Shown here: piece by piece, positions 14,906 through 21,534 of the stretch
Layout: every line of letters begins with the position of its first letter
Numbering within the stretch: the first letter of the stretch is position 1
DNA from: a virus
IMG/VR virus record: IMGVR_UViG_3300023099_000017
Location: 1 to 26,398 of that record
Length of the DNA: 26,398 bases
Direction: 5' to 3' (one strand)
Translations under genes and position numbers: made by a program
The notes under the pieces: generated by a model
Databases searched by the model: none
Seen by the model: the letters and a program-made list of their open reading frames with translations, nothing else
What the model was told of the DNA's origin: nothing

Positions 14906-16885
14906 ATGTCTGCGATTAACGATGCCGGAAAGGCCTGGCTGTCCGATTACAACGTACCCGGTGTGCCATCGAGCGGGGAAAAAGACCCGCCGAAGGCCGA
15001 GGGGCGCAACCTTTTCGCGCTGATCGACACGACTATCAACTCAGTCATCAACGGCACGATTGAGGGCAACGCTACCCTCTACGCCCTTCGGTCCAGTCTC
15101 TTTGCCGACCTCGCCCATGTGGCCGGTAGCGTTGGCATCGTCTACGCAGACCCAACGCCAGCCTACAACGGCTTCTACCTCAAGAGCGGGGCCTCCGGTT
15201 CGGGGGCTTGGACGCTCTATTACGTCTCCCTCGCGCCCGCATCCGATGCCGAGGCCATCGCTGGAACCATCACAACGAAGGCCGTCACCCCGGCCAGCCT
15301 GAAAGCCGCCAGGGCCATTCTTCCGCAGCTTCAGACAGTGAACGCCACAGACACCGGCACGCTTGGGGATAATGCACTATGGGCCGTGGCAGGTTCCTCC
15401 TACGTCCTGCGTGGCGTCAATGTCCGCAATGTCCCGCTCTATGTCGGCCGCGACGGGTTCACATATGCCCGCCTTGCTCCGACCAGCTTCCTCGCGTCAG
15501 AGTCCGCGACCTTCCTCCTGCCGCAGGTCGCTATTGATCTAGGAGCCCGTGGGGGCGTGTTCAGCGTCCGCAAGACCGGAACGACGTTCTACAGCTACAC
15601 CTCGACCCAAGACGGCAAGTTCACCCTTCCATATCGGGCTTGGGACTCGGCGCCCGTCGCCAACAGCGGCTTGCGCGGCCAGCTTCTCGCGGCAGAGAAT
15701 CGCCTAGAGGTCCACATGCAGTATGGGCAGTCGTGGGAAACGCACCCCATGAACACGCCCTCCGCCCCGTTCACTGTCGATGGCGAGGGCTATCAGGCCT
15801 ACACCTTCCAGAACGCGTTCGGCGATCCGCTGCAATATGTCGGAGTCGAAAGCCAAATCTCCCTGATCGTCGGCTTCATGGGTATTGGCCCTGGCGTTGG
15901 GCAGTCGATTGGGTCCGTCGCTACCGAAACCTTGGCCCGAGTTCGCCGGGATCTGGCCTATCAGATGCGCTCAATCCTGAACTGGTCGGCGGCCTATCCT
16001 GGCTATACGTGGGCGCAACTGCGGCCGGGCTCCGAGCCATGGACGGCCCTGGTTGGATACATCGCCGCCACCAAGACCTATGCGGCCAAGTACGGCCTGA
16101 CGCCTTGGTTCCGAGCTGTCGGAATCACCGAGGGCGCGGCGGGAAGCTCGGTGGACCCCGTCAACGCTTCGACGGCTATGGCCACGATGTGCAGCGACTT
16201 TGACGCCCTGGACGTCAACAGCGGCGGCGACGCCCTGCAATTCTTCTTCGACGTGACGCCGGCCATATCGGAAGACACCGTTCCTTACGCGCAGTCGTGG
16301 CAACAAATCGCCTTCTGCCGCGCCAACGCCAACGGGCGGACTTGGATGCACGGGCCGCGCTACCAGTTCCCGTATGTCGATAACATTCACTACACCCCCA
16401 AGGGCTATGCGAAGATCGGCGAACAGACGGCTTGGGCAAAGCATGTGGTCTTGGACCGAAAGCAGTCCTGGGCGCCGTTCTGGCTGACGTACACGGGCGC
16501 TAATCCCAACATCACCGTTAGCGGCTCGACCGTCACCATTCAGGTCAATTCGCCCATCGGCTATACGGGCGCTGTCATGCGGGACACGACCACCATTCAG
16601 GCCGCAACGAACGATGGCCTTTCGGTTCGCGTCGGCGGCACGCCCCGCACGATTTCCAGCATCACCCTCAACACGACATCGATTGTCATCACCCTGTCGG
16701 CGGCCATCGCGTCGTCAACGGCGGTTGAGGTGTCCTATTGCGCTTATGGCGCTGGCGCGGTGTCTGGAACTCACTCGGGCGTCTGGGGTAATCTGAAGAA
16801 GGTTGGCCCTGCCTCGCGCTTCTTCTCAGGCGAAACCATCGACGCTTGGCTTGTCCCCTTCAAGGAAACGGTAACGGCAGCATGA
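14906..16885 (+). CDS. Tail fibre/spike with SGNH-hydrolase-like esterase domain
   Basis: This 659-residue protein is the main receptor-binding candidate. Residues about 1-140 form a virion-attachment part that contains ITTKAVTPASLKAA, common in phage fibres. Residues about 265-515 look like an SGNH/GDSL hydrolase. YGQSWE (273-278) matches block I with nucleophile candidate Ser276. VGITEGAAGSS (405-415) may supply the oxyanion region. DNIHYTPKGYAKIG (492-505) is a clear Asp-x-x-His block V (D492, H495). Such domains deacetylate surface polysaccharide. The remainder (about 520-659) is beta-rich and probably binds receptor or trimerises. The start at 14906 has only a weak ribosome site. Activity is inferred from three short motifs, not demonstrated. 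It overlaps the next gene by ATGA. Confidence 0.78.
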   Translation: MSAINDAGKAWLSDYNVPGVPSSGEKDPPKAEGRNLFALIDTTINSVINGTIEGNATLYALRSSLFADLAHVAGSVGIVYADPTPAYNGFYLKSGASGSGAWTLYYVSLAPASDAEAIAGTITTKAVTPASLKAARAILPQLQTVNATDTGTLGDNALWAVAGSSYVLRGVNVRNVPLYVGRDGFTYARLAPTSFLASESATFLLPQVAIDLGARGGVFSVRKTGTTFYSYTSTQDGKFTLPYRAWDSAPVANSGLRGQLLAAENRLEVHMQYGQSWETHPMNTPSAPFTVDGEGYQAYTFQNAFGDPLQYVGVESQISLIVGFMGIGPGVGQSIGSVATETLARVRRDLAYQMRSILNWSAAYPGYTWAQLRPGSEPWTALVGYIAATKTYAAKYGLTPWFRAVGITEGAAGSSVDPVNASTAMATMCSDFDALDVNSGGDALQFFFDVTPAISEDTVPYAQSWQQIAFCRANANGRTWMHGPRYQFPYVDNIHYTPKGYAKIGEQTAWAKHVVLDRKQSWAPFWLTYTGANPNITVSGSTVTIQVNSPIGYTGAVMRDTTTIQAATNDGLSVRVGGTPRTISSITLNTTSIVITLSAAIASSTAVEVSYCAYGAGAVSGTHSGVWGNLKKVGPASRFFSGETIDAWLVPFKETVTAA

Positions 16886-17631
16886 CCACGACCATTGACC
16901 TTGGCGTTCAACTGACCGCCGCCTCGGACCTTCCCGCGCTCGGGGACTTCCGAACCTACTTTCAATCCATCTCTGATGTCGTCGCGATCTGGCGGTTTGA
17001 TCGCTCCGACCTCTTGACCCTGGCGAGCGGGAAAATCTCACAGGCCAATGATTGGCTTGGCGGGGCCGCGATCCTCCCCCAGGCTACCGATGCAAAGCGG
17101 GGAACGCTCGTCTACGACGCGACGCTCGGCCGCAACGTCATGTCGCTAAGCCGAGCGGCCGGGGCCAACTACACGCAGTCGGGTGGTTCGGCGATGGACA
17201 ACGCCAACCCCTGGACCATGATCGTTGTCCACAAGCCCGCGACCTACGACTTTGGGACCGTTGCCCAGATCGGCGCGACATCAGCCCTGATCACCACGAC
17301 AAGCGGCGGAAACCCCGTTCTGTCGGCGGGAACTGGCGGAGCCTCCATCGCAGACCAACCCCAGAGCGTCACGGGATGGAACCGGCATGTAGGCTCGCAC
17401 CCCGGCGGCAATTCCATCCGCCAGCAAATCGGAGGCCGCTCTATCCTCACCAACACCGGGGGTGCGGTCCCGACAGGAACGGGTTTGGTGATCGGAAACA
17501 ACACCCCCGCCGCCGCTTATGGCGGGTCCATTGACCTGATCATGGCCATCAAGTCCCAGGACATTCTGGCCGATCCGACCTCTGACTTTTACCTCAACGT
17601 CAAAGCGTTTCTCGACGCGCGCGGAGTCTGA
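16882..17631 (+). CDS. LamG/concanavalin-like tail protein
   Basis: This 249-residue protein is coupled to the spike gene by ATGA. Its pattern resembles jelly-roll (LamG-type) modules found in phage fibres: ISDVVAIWRFD near the start, NDWLGGAAILPQAT, a WTMIVVHKP strand, an RQQIGGRSI turn, and IMAIKSQDI near the end. The last residues (FYLNVKAFLDARGV) parallel the end of the 275-residue protein at 18178 (LFNWFEPYRTAVGV), so the two may be distant paralogues. A role in sugar binding at the tail tip is inferred. There is no membrane or signal sequence. Confidence 0.65.
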   Translation: MTTTIDLGVQLTAASDLPALGDFRTYFQSISDVVAIWRFDRSDLLTLASGKISQANDWLGGAAILPQATDAKRGTLVYDATLGRNVMSLSRAAGANYTQSGGSAMDNANPWTMIVVHKPATYDFGTVAQIGATSALITTTSGGNPVLSAGTGGASIADQPQSVTGWNRHVGSHPGGNSIRQQIGGRSILTNTGGAVPTGTGLVIGNNTPAAAYGGSIDLIMAIKSQDILADPTSDFYLNVKAFLDARGV

Positions 17632-17633
17632 CC

Positions 17634-17834
17634 ATGAAGCCTTCACCAAACGCGCTCTGGCTCTGGACCTCGCCCAAGGGCGGCTCCTATCACGAACAGG
17701 TGGACAGCCAAGCCCCCGCCGATGCTCCCGAAAAGGAGCGCTATCGTTACCGCCTTCGCGACCAAGAGGGCGACAATCACGGCCCATGGAAAGCGGGCCG
17801 CGCTCCGAAGTCCAAAGCCAAGAAAGGCGAATGA
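17634..17834 (+). CDS. Small basic hypothetical protein
   Basis: This 66-residue protein starts after a GGAG site and 2 nt behind the previous stop. It begins with a tryptophan-rich patch (LWLWTSPKGGSYHEQ) and ends with a Lys/Arg-rich tail (GPWKAGRAPKSKAKKGE). The middle (YRYRLRDQEGDNHGPW) is charged and probably partly disordered. I recognise no family. Its setting inside a fibre cluster suggests a structural linker or chaperone, but the sequence does not settle this. Confidence 0.65.
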   Translation: MKPSPNALWLWTSPKGGSYHEQVDSQAPADAPEKERYRYRLRDQEGDNHGPWKAGRAPKSKAKKGE

Positions 17835-17835
17835 G

Positions 17836-18165
17836 ATGAGCTATCCGCTCCCCGCGAACCCCGAAAATGTCGGCATCATGATCGCGACCGGCCTCGTTGG
17901 CGATCCGCCTCCGTTGGCCACTTTCTCCGCGCCCTTGCGCTTCACCGCTGGCGCTGCGGCTGATACCGCAATCGCCACGCTCTCCAATCCGATTTCGGGC
18001 GAGACTTTGGCGTTGGCGCCCGCAGATGGCCGAGTCCGATGGGATGGAAACGTTCTTGAGGTCGGAGGCACGGCAACGCCTACGGCGACGACGCTCTACT
18101 ACACCGTGACCCGCACCAAGAATGGCGTTTCGTTTTCCCAGACGATCACCATCAGCGCCGTCTAA
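17836..18165 (+). CDS. Short fibre-cluster protein sharing its leader with 18178-19005
   Basis: This 109-residue protein starts at ATG 17836, 1 nt after the previous stop and behind AAAGG; the longer frame from 17722 is a shadow of the preceding gene. The first 22 residues (MSYPLPANPENVGIMIATGL) closely match the N-terminus of the next protein. The rest is a small all-beta, Ig-like domain (LRFTAGAAADTAIATLSN, LALAPADGRVRWDG, TATTLYYTVTRT, SFSQTITISAV). A shared leader followed by different C-terminal domains is what would be expected if the leader docks either protein on the same virion site. Confidence 0.68.
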   Translation: MSYPLPANPENVGIMIATGLVGDPPPLATFSAPLRFTAGAAADTAIATLSNPISGETLALAPADGRVRWDGNVLEVGGTATPTATTLYYTVTRTKNGVSFSQTITISAV

Positions 18166-18177
18166 AGGACAATCGAC

Positions 18178-19005
18178 ATGAGCTTTCCGCTTCCGATCAC
18201 GCCCGAGAATGTGGGGATCATGGTCGCCCTCGACCTTATACAGGGCGGGGGGGTGGTCTACGACCCAGACGCCACGGCCCTGTTTGCCCGTATGACGGTT
18301 CAGCCGGACGCGACGCGTAAGCAGTTGATCTCCGACCGCTTCGTGGCAGGCAAGGCCAAGTCTTTCTGGGCCAAGCTGGACGCCATCTGGGTCCACGCCG
18401 CTCACACCTCCGAGGCGGGGCGTTTCAACTGGCTGGGCAACGTCTACAACTGCACGCCTTTCAACTCGCCGGCCTTCACGACCGATCGCGGGTTCATGGG
18501 TGATGGCTCGTCCAGCTACCTTTCCACAGGCTTTAATCCAGCGACTGCCGTCTCCCCTAAATTCACGCAAAACAGCGGCTGCATGGGCGTTCGCAGCAAC
18601 ACCGACAACGCCGCCAACGGCTCGTTGGCTGGGTTTTTTGACACGACACTGAGCGTGGGAACGAGCATCAATCCGCGCGCGACGGGCGACGCCATCACCG
18701 GGCGACTAAACTCGGCCGCCAGCACGAACTTTGGCGTGTCTTCATCGTCCATTGGCATGTTCGCCATGAGCCGGGTCGATAGCGCTAATATCTCCGCCTA
18801 TCGCCAGGGGTCGTTGGTGTCTTCCGCTGCTTCAGCATCCACCGCCCCGCCGAGTGGCGCATTCCGCCTGGGCGCCATCACAGATGCGAGTTTCCGCGCC
18901 TGCCAATTTTCCATGGGCTGGATCAGCTCGGGCCTGACCGCCCAAGAGCATCTGGACCTTTTCAACTGGTTCGAGCCGTACCGCACGGCCGTAGGAGTGA
19001 CCTGA
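18178..19005 (+). CDS. LamG-like fibre protein with shared N-terminal leader
   Basis: This 275-residue protein carries the leader MSFPLPITPENVGIMVALDL at residues 1-20. A conserved segment, FARMTVQPDATRKQLISDR, follows at about 36-54; it recurs in tail proteins of alphaproteobacterial phages, as best I can recall. The body (about 85-265) looks like a jelly-roll: DRGFMGDGSSSYLSTGFNP, SINPRATGDAITGRL, FRLGAITDASFRACQFSMGWIS and an ending LTAQEHLDLFNWFEPY. That layout matches LamG-type tail-tip proteins that bind surface glycans. No catalytic residues are evident. The next gene starts 1 nt after its stop. Confidence 0.68.
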   Translation: MSFPLPITPENVGIMVALDLIQGGGVVYDPDATALFARMTVQPDATRKQLISDRFVAGKAKSFWAKLDAIWVHAAHTSEAGRFNWLGNVYNCTPFNSPAFTTDRGFMGDGSSSYLSTGFNPATAVSPKFTQNSGCMGVRSNTDNAANGSLAGFFDTTLSVGTSINPRATGDAITGRLNSAASTNFGVSSSSIGMFAMSRVDSANISAYRQGSLVSSAASASTAPPSGAFRLGAITDASFRACQFSMGWISSGLTAQEHLDLFNWFEPYRTAVGVT

Positions 19006-19006
19006 C

Positions 19007-19279
19007 ATGACCGTTCAAGCCTGGCTGGTGTTCACCCCAGCCCAACGCGCCGCCGCTATCACCGCGAGCGAAGAGACCGACTTCAAGGTCCATCCGCGCG
19101 CAATCGACAACCCCCTGGCCAATCAACTTGGCGACCCCGTCGTGATCGTCGGCAACAGCGTTGCGCCGGCGCGGATCTTGAACGACCCCGACTATGCCCC
19201 GGTCTGGGCTTCGGCGCTGTCTGGATATCCGATCCGTACCTTGGACAGCGACGTGCTGTTCGCACCATCGGTGGACTAA
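19007..19279 (+). CDS. Small hypothetical protein ending the fibre cluster
   Basis: This 90-residue protein starts at ATG 19007 behind GGAG, 1 nt after the preceding stop. It begins with a helix (FTPAQRAAAITASEE), then has a strand-rich middle with a DPVVIVGNSVAPARIL segment and ends LDSDVLFAPSVD. I do not recognise the family. It is the last gene before a hairpin-rich gap (19280-19377), so it closes the receptor-binding transcription unit. Confidence 0.65.
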   Translation: MTVQAWLVFTPAQRAAAITASEETDFKVHPRAIDNPLANQLGDPVVIVGNSVAPARILNDPDYAPVWASALSGYPIRTLDSDVLFAPSVD

Positions 19280-19290
19280 CCACCCCAACG

Positions 19291-19311
19291 CCCCTGCATC
19301 ATCTGCGGGGG
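19291..19311 (+). terminator. Probable terminator at the end of the tail-fibre unit
   Basis: CCCCTGC (19291-19297) pairs with GCGGGGG (19305-19311), 7 bp with one G-U, around a 7-nt loop. It lies 12 nt after the stop at 19279. The following TATCTT is only moderately T-rich, so termination may be partial. Confidence 0.55.
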
Positions 19312-19323
19312 TATCTTGCACTC

Positions 19324-19358
19324 AATGGCGCGGCGCGTGATACGTTAGCCGCGCCATT
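19324..19358 (+). promoter_or_regulatory. Perfect 11-bp inverted repeat before the lysis region
   Basis: AATGGCGCGGC (19324-19334) and GCCGCGCCATT (19348-19358) form a perfect stem with a 13-nt loop, followed by no T-tract. GCGCC (19351-19355) could instead pair with GGCGC (19361-19365), so two exclusive folds are possible. A weak promoter (TTGCAC 19316-19321, 17 nt, GATACG 19339-19344) overlaps the repeat. An operator or leader switch controlling the downstream genes is plausible. Confidence 0.5.
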
Positions 19359-19377
19359 CCGGCGCAGGGGATAGACC

Positions 19378-19584
19378 ATGGATAACGACGAACTGGCGGA
19401 TACCTTCCGCGATGCCCTGACCGAACTTCACTCCAAGATCGACAGCAGCGACCACCCGAAGAAGGCCCGCCTTCAGCGGCTCGCCAAGGTCGCTCACGGC
19501 GCCCTCCAAGACATCGGCGAAATCGTCAACGACGAAACCGGGTCGGGCGAGATTCAAGCTCGCGCCGGCGACCCCAAGGACTGA
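19378..19584 (+). CDS. Small acidic helical protein
   Basis: This 68-residue protein starts at ATG 19378. The leader contains CGCAGGGG 7 nt upstream, an 8-mer found at the same distance before the gene at 20855. The protein is predicted to be mostly helical (DELADTFRDALTELHSKID, KARLQRLAKVAHGALQDIGEIV) with a hydrophilic tail. There is no membrane segment and no recognised family. As the first gene of the lysis-region unit it could be regulatory, but this is only positional. Confidence 0.65.
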   Translation: MDNDELADTFRDALTELHSKIDSSDHPKKARLQRLAKVAHGALQDIGEIVNDETGSGEIQARAGDPKD

Positions 19585-19588
19585 CGAC

Positions 19589-20134
19589 ATGGACCCGGTG
19601 TGGTTTGATCCTGTCAGCATCGGGTTTTTCCTGCTGAGCGCGGGGGCCTTCGCGGTCTCCGCGCTTTTCTCTACGCGCCAAAATCGCAACGTCGCGGCCT
19701 TCATGGTGATTATGTGGGCTGCAACGAAGGTCTGGAATTACAAGACCGGGACCGATGCGCAAATCTATCTCGACACGCTGCTGGCGCTCTTGTGCGGCTT
19801 GCTAAGCGTCTACGTCATGGCCAAAGAGCGGCGCTCTAAGTGGCCGCTGGGCGTTCTCTTCGTCATGGTCACTTGGTGTTTGATGAACGCGGCGTACTCC
19901 GAGCCTGGCCGCGATTATGGGCCACAGGTGAGGACGGCATATCAAATCGCCTCTAACGTGCTATTCGGGGTTGCGTTAATCGTTGCGGCTATACCGGGAG
20001 CACGTCATGGGACCTTGGTTGTTCGCCGCCTTCTCGGTGCTCATCCTAAGCCTCGCCCTCGTCCTACTTTGGGTGCTGGATGGGGTCGGGAAGCGCCCGG
20101 CGCGGTCTCAAAGCGTGAGACCAAAGGTCGATGA
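19589..20134 (+). CDS. Polytopic membrane protein, lysis region
   Basis: This 181-residue protein follows an AAGGA site. Hydrophobic segments at about 9-28, 36-50, 61-77, 86-103 and 118-135 indicate four or five membrane passes. After residue 139 the protein becomes Arg/Pro/Gly-rich (PKPRPRPTLGAGWGRE), a sharp change in composition. That is exactly where a second, out-of-frame membrane ORF (20007-20150) begins, so the tail may be under little constraint. It is a holin or antiholin candidate by position, but larger than most. It overlaps the next gene by 4 nt (ATGA). Confidence 0.65.
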   Translation: MDPVWFDPVSIGFFLLSAGAFAVSALFSTRQNRNVAAFMVIMWAATKVWNYKTGTDAQIYLDTLLALLCGLLSVYVMAKERRSKWPLGVLFVMVTWCLMNAAYSEPGRDYGPQVRTAYQIASNVLFGVALIVAAIPGARHGTLVVRRLLGAHPKPRPRPTLGAGWGREAPGAVSKRETKGR

Positions 20135-20150
20135 ACGAGAGCACCCCTGA
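20007..20150 (+). CDS. Nested small single-pass membrane protein
   Basis: This 47-residue frame lies inside the end of the 19589-20134 gene and runs over the start of the next one. It has a good ribosome site: GGGAG followed by 6-8 nt and ATG 20007. Translation gives a clear membrane helix (LFAAFSVLILSLALVLLWVL, about residues 5-24) followed by a basic cytoplasm-like tail (GKRPARSQSVRPKVDEREHP). Short, single-pass proteins nested in lysis genes are common in phages. It could be a holin regulator or a small holin-like protein. It was judged real because of the start context, the hydrophobic pattern and the poor-looking parent frame over the same DNA. Confidence 0.6.
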   Translation: MGPWLFAAFSVLILSLALVLLWVLDGVGKRPARSQSVRPKVDEREHP

Positions 20151-20463
20151 TTACTGGATGATGCGCCTCTATATCGTGCTCGCCGCGACGGCCGGCGCGG
20201 TAACGGGGGCGCTCATCGACAAGAGCCTGACGCTGCAAGGTAAAATGACGGCCTTCTTCATCGGCCTGACCGCGTCAATCTTCATCGTCCCGCTTGTCTT
20301 GGGCCGCTTTATCCCTGGAACCACGTTGACACCGGAGGCGGCGGGCATCTTTTATCTGGCCGCGACCTGTGCAAATGCGGCTTTACCACCCTTTATCCGT
20401 TTCGTGTCGAAGCGCGCTGGCGACCCGCTGGCGTTCCTTCGAGCCAAAGGCGGCGATCAATGA
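20131..20463 (+). CDS. Three-helix membrane protein, holin candidate
   Basis: This 110-residue protein begins at ATG 20131, four bases before the previous stop ends, behind AAAGG. Three hydrophobic segments (about 10-30, 39-60 and 70-92) and a charged C-terminus (SKRAGDPLAFLRAKGGDQ) give the class I holin architecture. Its length and place upstream of the endolysin agree with that. Two other membrane genes nearby are rivals, so the holin cannot be picked out by sequence alone. The next gene overlaps by ATGA (20460-20463). Confidence 0.62.
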   Translation: MNESTPDYWMMRLYIVLAATAGAVTGALIDKSLTLQGKMTAFFIGLTASIFIVPLVLGRFIPGTTLTPEAAGIFYLAATCANAALPPFIRFVSKRAGDPLAFLRAKGGDQ

Positions 20464-20801
20464 GCATGTTTCCTGCGATCCTGAACGCGGCCTTGGGGGC
20501 GGTGATCTTCGTTGGGGCCATTTTGGCGGTCCACAACTACCAAGACGAGATGGACGCCTTTGACCGTTTCGTGCTGGCGGGTATCGCCGGGTCCATGCTG
20601 ATCGTCACGCCAGCCCTGTGGGACAGCCATTCGCCGTTTGACGGTTGGTCCTACAACGTCTCCCGCGCCTTCTTCGCAGCCTTCTTCGTCAAGCGCTTCA
20701 TCGTGCCTGTCGTGTGGAAGTGGAAGGCCAGGGCGCGCGAGGATATTCAGCTTGCGCAGAGCGGACGCCGCATGGCCGACCGCTTACACCGCAAGCTCTG
20801 A
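20460..20801 (+). CDS. Small membrane protein, lysis region
   Basis: This 113-residue protein is coupled to the previous gene by ATGA. It has about three hydrophobic segments (5-27, 37-54 and 69-88) and a strongly basic, hydrophilic C-terminus (KWKARAREDIQLAQSGRRMADRLHRKL). It could be a holin, an antiholin or a superinfection-exclusion membrane protein. No family is recognised. A promoter and an RBS-masking hairpin separate it from the next gene, so it ends a sub-operon. Confidence 0.62.
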   Translation: MSMFPAILNAALGAVIFVGAILAVHNYQDEMDAFDRFVLAGIAGSMLIVTPALWDSHSPFDGWSYNVSRAFFAAFFVKRFIVPVVWKWKARAREDIQLAQSGRRMADRLHRKL

Positions 20802-20802
20802 T

Positions 20803-20829
20803 TTGACGGCGCCGCTCGCTCGGTAGATT
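20803..20829 (+). promoter_or_regulatory. Caulobacter-type promoter before holin/endolysin genes
   Basis: TTGACGG (20803-20809), a 12-nt spacer and GGTAGATT (20822-20829) match the Caulobacter housekeeping consensus (TTGACGS, 10-14 nt, GCTANAWC) well: all seven -35 positions and six of eight -10 positions. It lies 26 nt upstream of the 20855 start, so holin, endolysin and spanins could be transcribed separately from the earlier membrane genes. Confidence 0.55.
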
Positions 20830-20830
20830 G

Positions 20831-20851
20831 TCGCCCTGAACGCAGGGGCGA
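20831..20851 (+). promoter_or_regulatory. Hairpin that masks the ribosome site of the 20855 gene
   Basis: TCGCCCTG (20831-20838) can pair with CAGGGGCGA (20843-20851), 8 bp with a single bulged G and an AACG loop. The paired 3' strand contains the AGGGG ribosome site 7 nt before the ATG. Folding would hinder translation initiation, a plausible timing device for lysis. Confidence 0.5.
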
Positions 20852-20854
20852 GAC

Positions 20855-21091
20855 ATGACACCTACCGACATTCGCGCGACCATCGCCTTACTCGCGCCCT
20901 ATGCCACCATTGTAGCCGCTATGGCCTTCGCTAAGTCGGGGGTCGATGCCACCATCATCTCGCTTGTTGCGGGCGGATGTCTTGCGGCCATTGATCCGCG
21001 CCGGGGGCAATCGGCCGGGGCTTCGACAACGACGGTCCAGACTGAAGATCCGGCCTCGACAACGACCATCAAAACGGAGCCGCAGAAGTGA
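20855..21091 (+). CDS. Candidate holin (two-helix) next to endolysin
   Basis: This 78-residue protein starts at ATG 20855. Two hydrophobic segments (about 7-25 and 30-46) separated by a short KSGVD turn give a class II holin-like layout. The C-terminal 30 residues are hydrophilic and Thr-rich, with two TTTxxTE repeats (STTTVQTEDPASTTTIKTE). It is the membrane gene closest to the endolysin, overlapping its GTG by 4 nt, the most common position for a holin. Its promoter and RBS hairpin fit controlled timing. I regard it as the best single holin candidate, without proof. Confidence 0.65.
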   Translation: MTPTDIRATIALLAPYATIVAAMAFAKSGVDATIISLVAGGCLAAIDPRRGQSAGASTTTVQTEDPASTTTIKTEPQK

Positions 21092-21534
21092 CCCCATCCG
21101 CCAAGATCACCACCTTCATCAAGGGCTTCGAAGGCTTGCGCCTCAAGGCCTACATGCCGACGCCGAATGACGTTCCAACGATCGGCTACGGTTCCACCGG
21201 CCCCGATATCAAGATGGGCATGACGTGGACACAAGCCCAAGCCGATGCCCGGTTCGCGGCAGATCTGGCGAAGTTCTCGGGCAAGGTGGCCGCGCTCCTC
21301 GGTACCGCACCGACCACGCAAAGCCAGTTCGACGCCATGGTCAGCTTCGCTTACAACGTCGGATATGGCGACGGCGGTCTGAAGACCTCAACCCTGCTAC
21401 GGATGCACAAGGAAGGCGACTATGCCGGGGCAGCGTTGCAGTTCGCCAGGTGGAACAAGCAGGCCGGAAAGGTTCTGAACGGCCTGACCACACGCCGCGC
21501 CGCCGAGGCTGCCATCTATCGCGGTGACGCATGA
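21088..21534 (+). CDS. Endolysin, GH24 lysozyme (T4/P21 type)
   Basis: This 148-residue protein is a glycoside hydrolase family 24 lysozyme that cuts the MurNAc-GlcNAc bond of peptidoglycan. It starts at GTG 21088, overlapping the holin-candidate stop. FEG (14-16) gives the catalytic Glu15, followed by AYMPTPNDVPTIGYGSTG (21-38), which contains the conserved D28/T31 region and the TIGYG motif. QSQFDAMVSFAYNVG and the terminal LTTRRAAEAAIYRGD complete the family pattern. It has no N-terminal signal-arrest-release segment, so it relies on a holin for export. The length is normal for the compact GH24 endolysins. Confidence 0.92.
   Translation: MTPSAKITTFIKGFEGLRLKAYMPTPNDVPTIGYGSTGPDIKMGMTWTQAQADARFAADLAKFSGKVAALLGTAPTTQSQFDAMVSFAYNVGYGDGGLKTSTLLRMHKEGDYAGAALQFARWNKQAGKVLNGLTTRRAAEAAIYRGDA

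Noticed and set aside
17281-18570. 429-residue minus-strand ORF across the fibre cluster
   Set aside because: It overlaps four well-packed plus-strand genes with proper starts. The Arg/Gly-rich composition is typical of antisense reading frames in GC-rich phage DNA.
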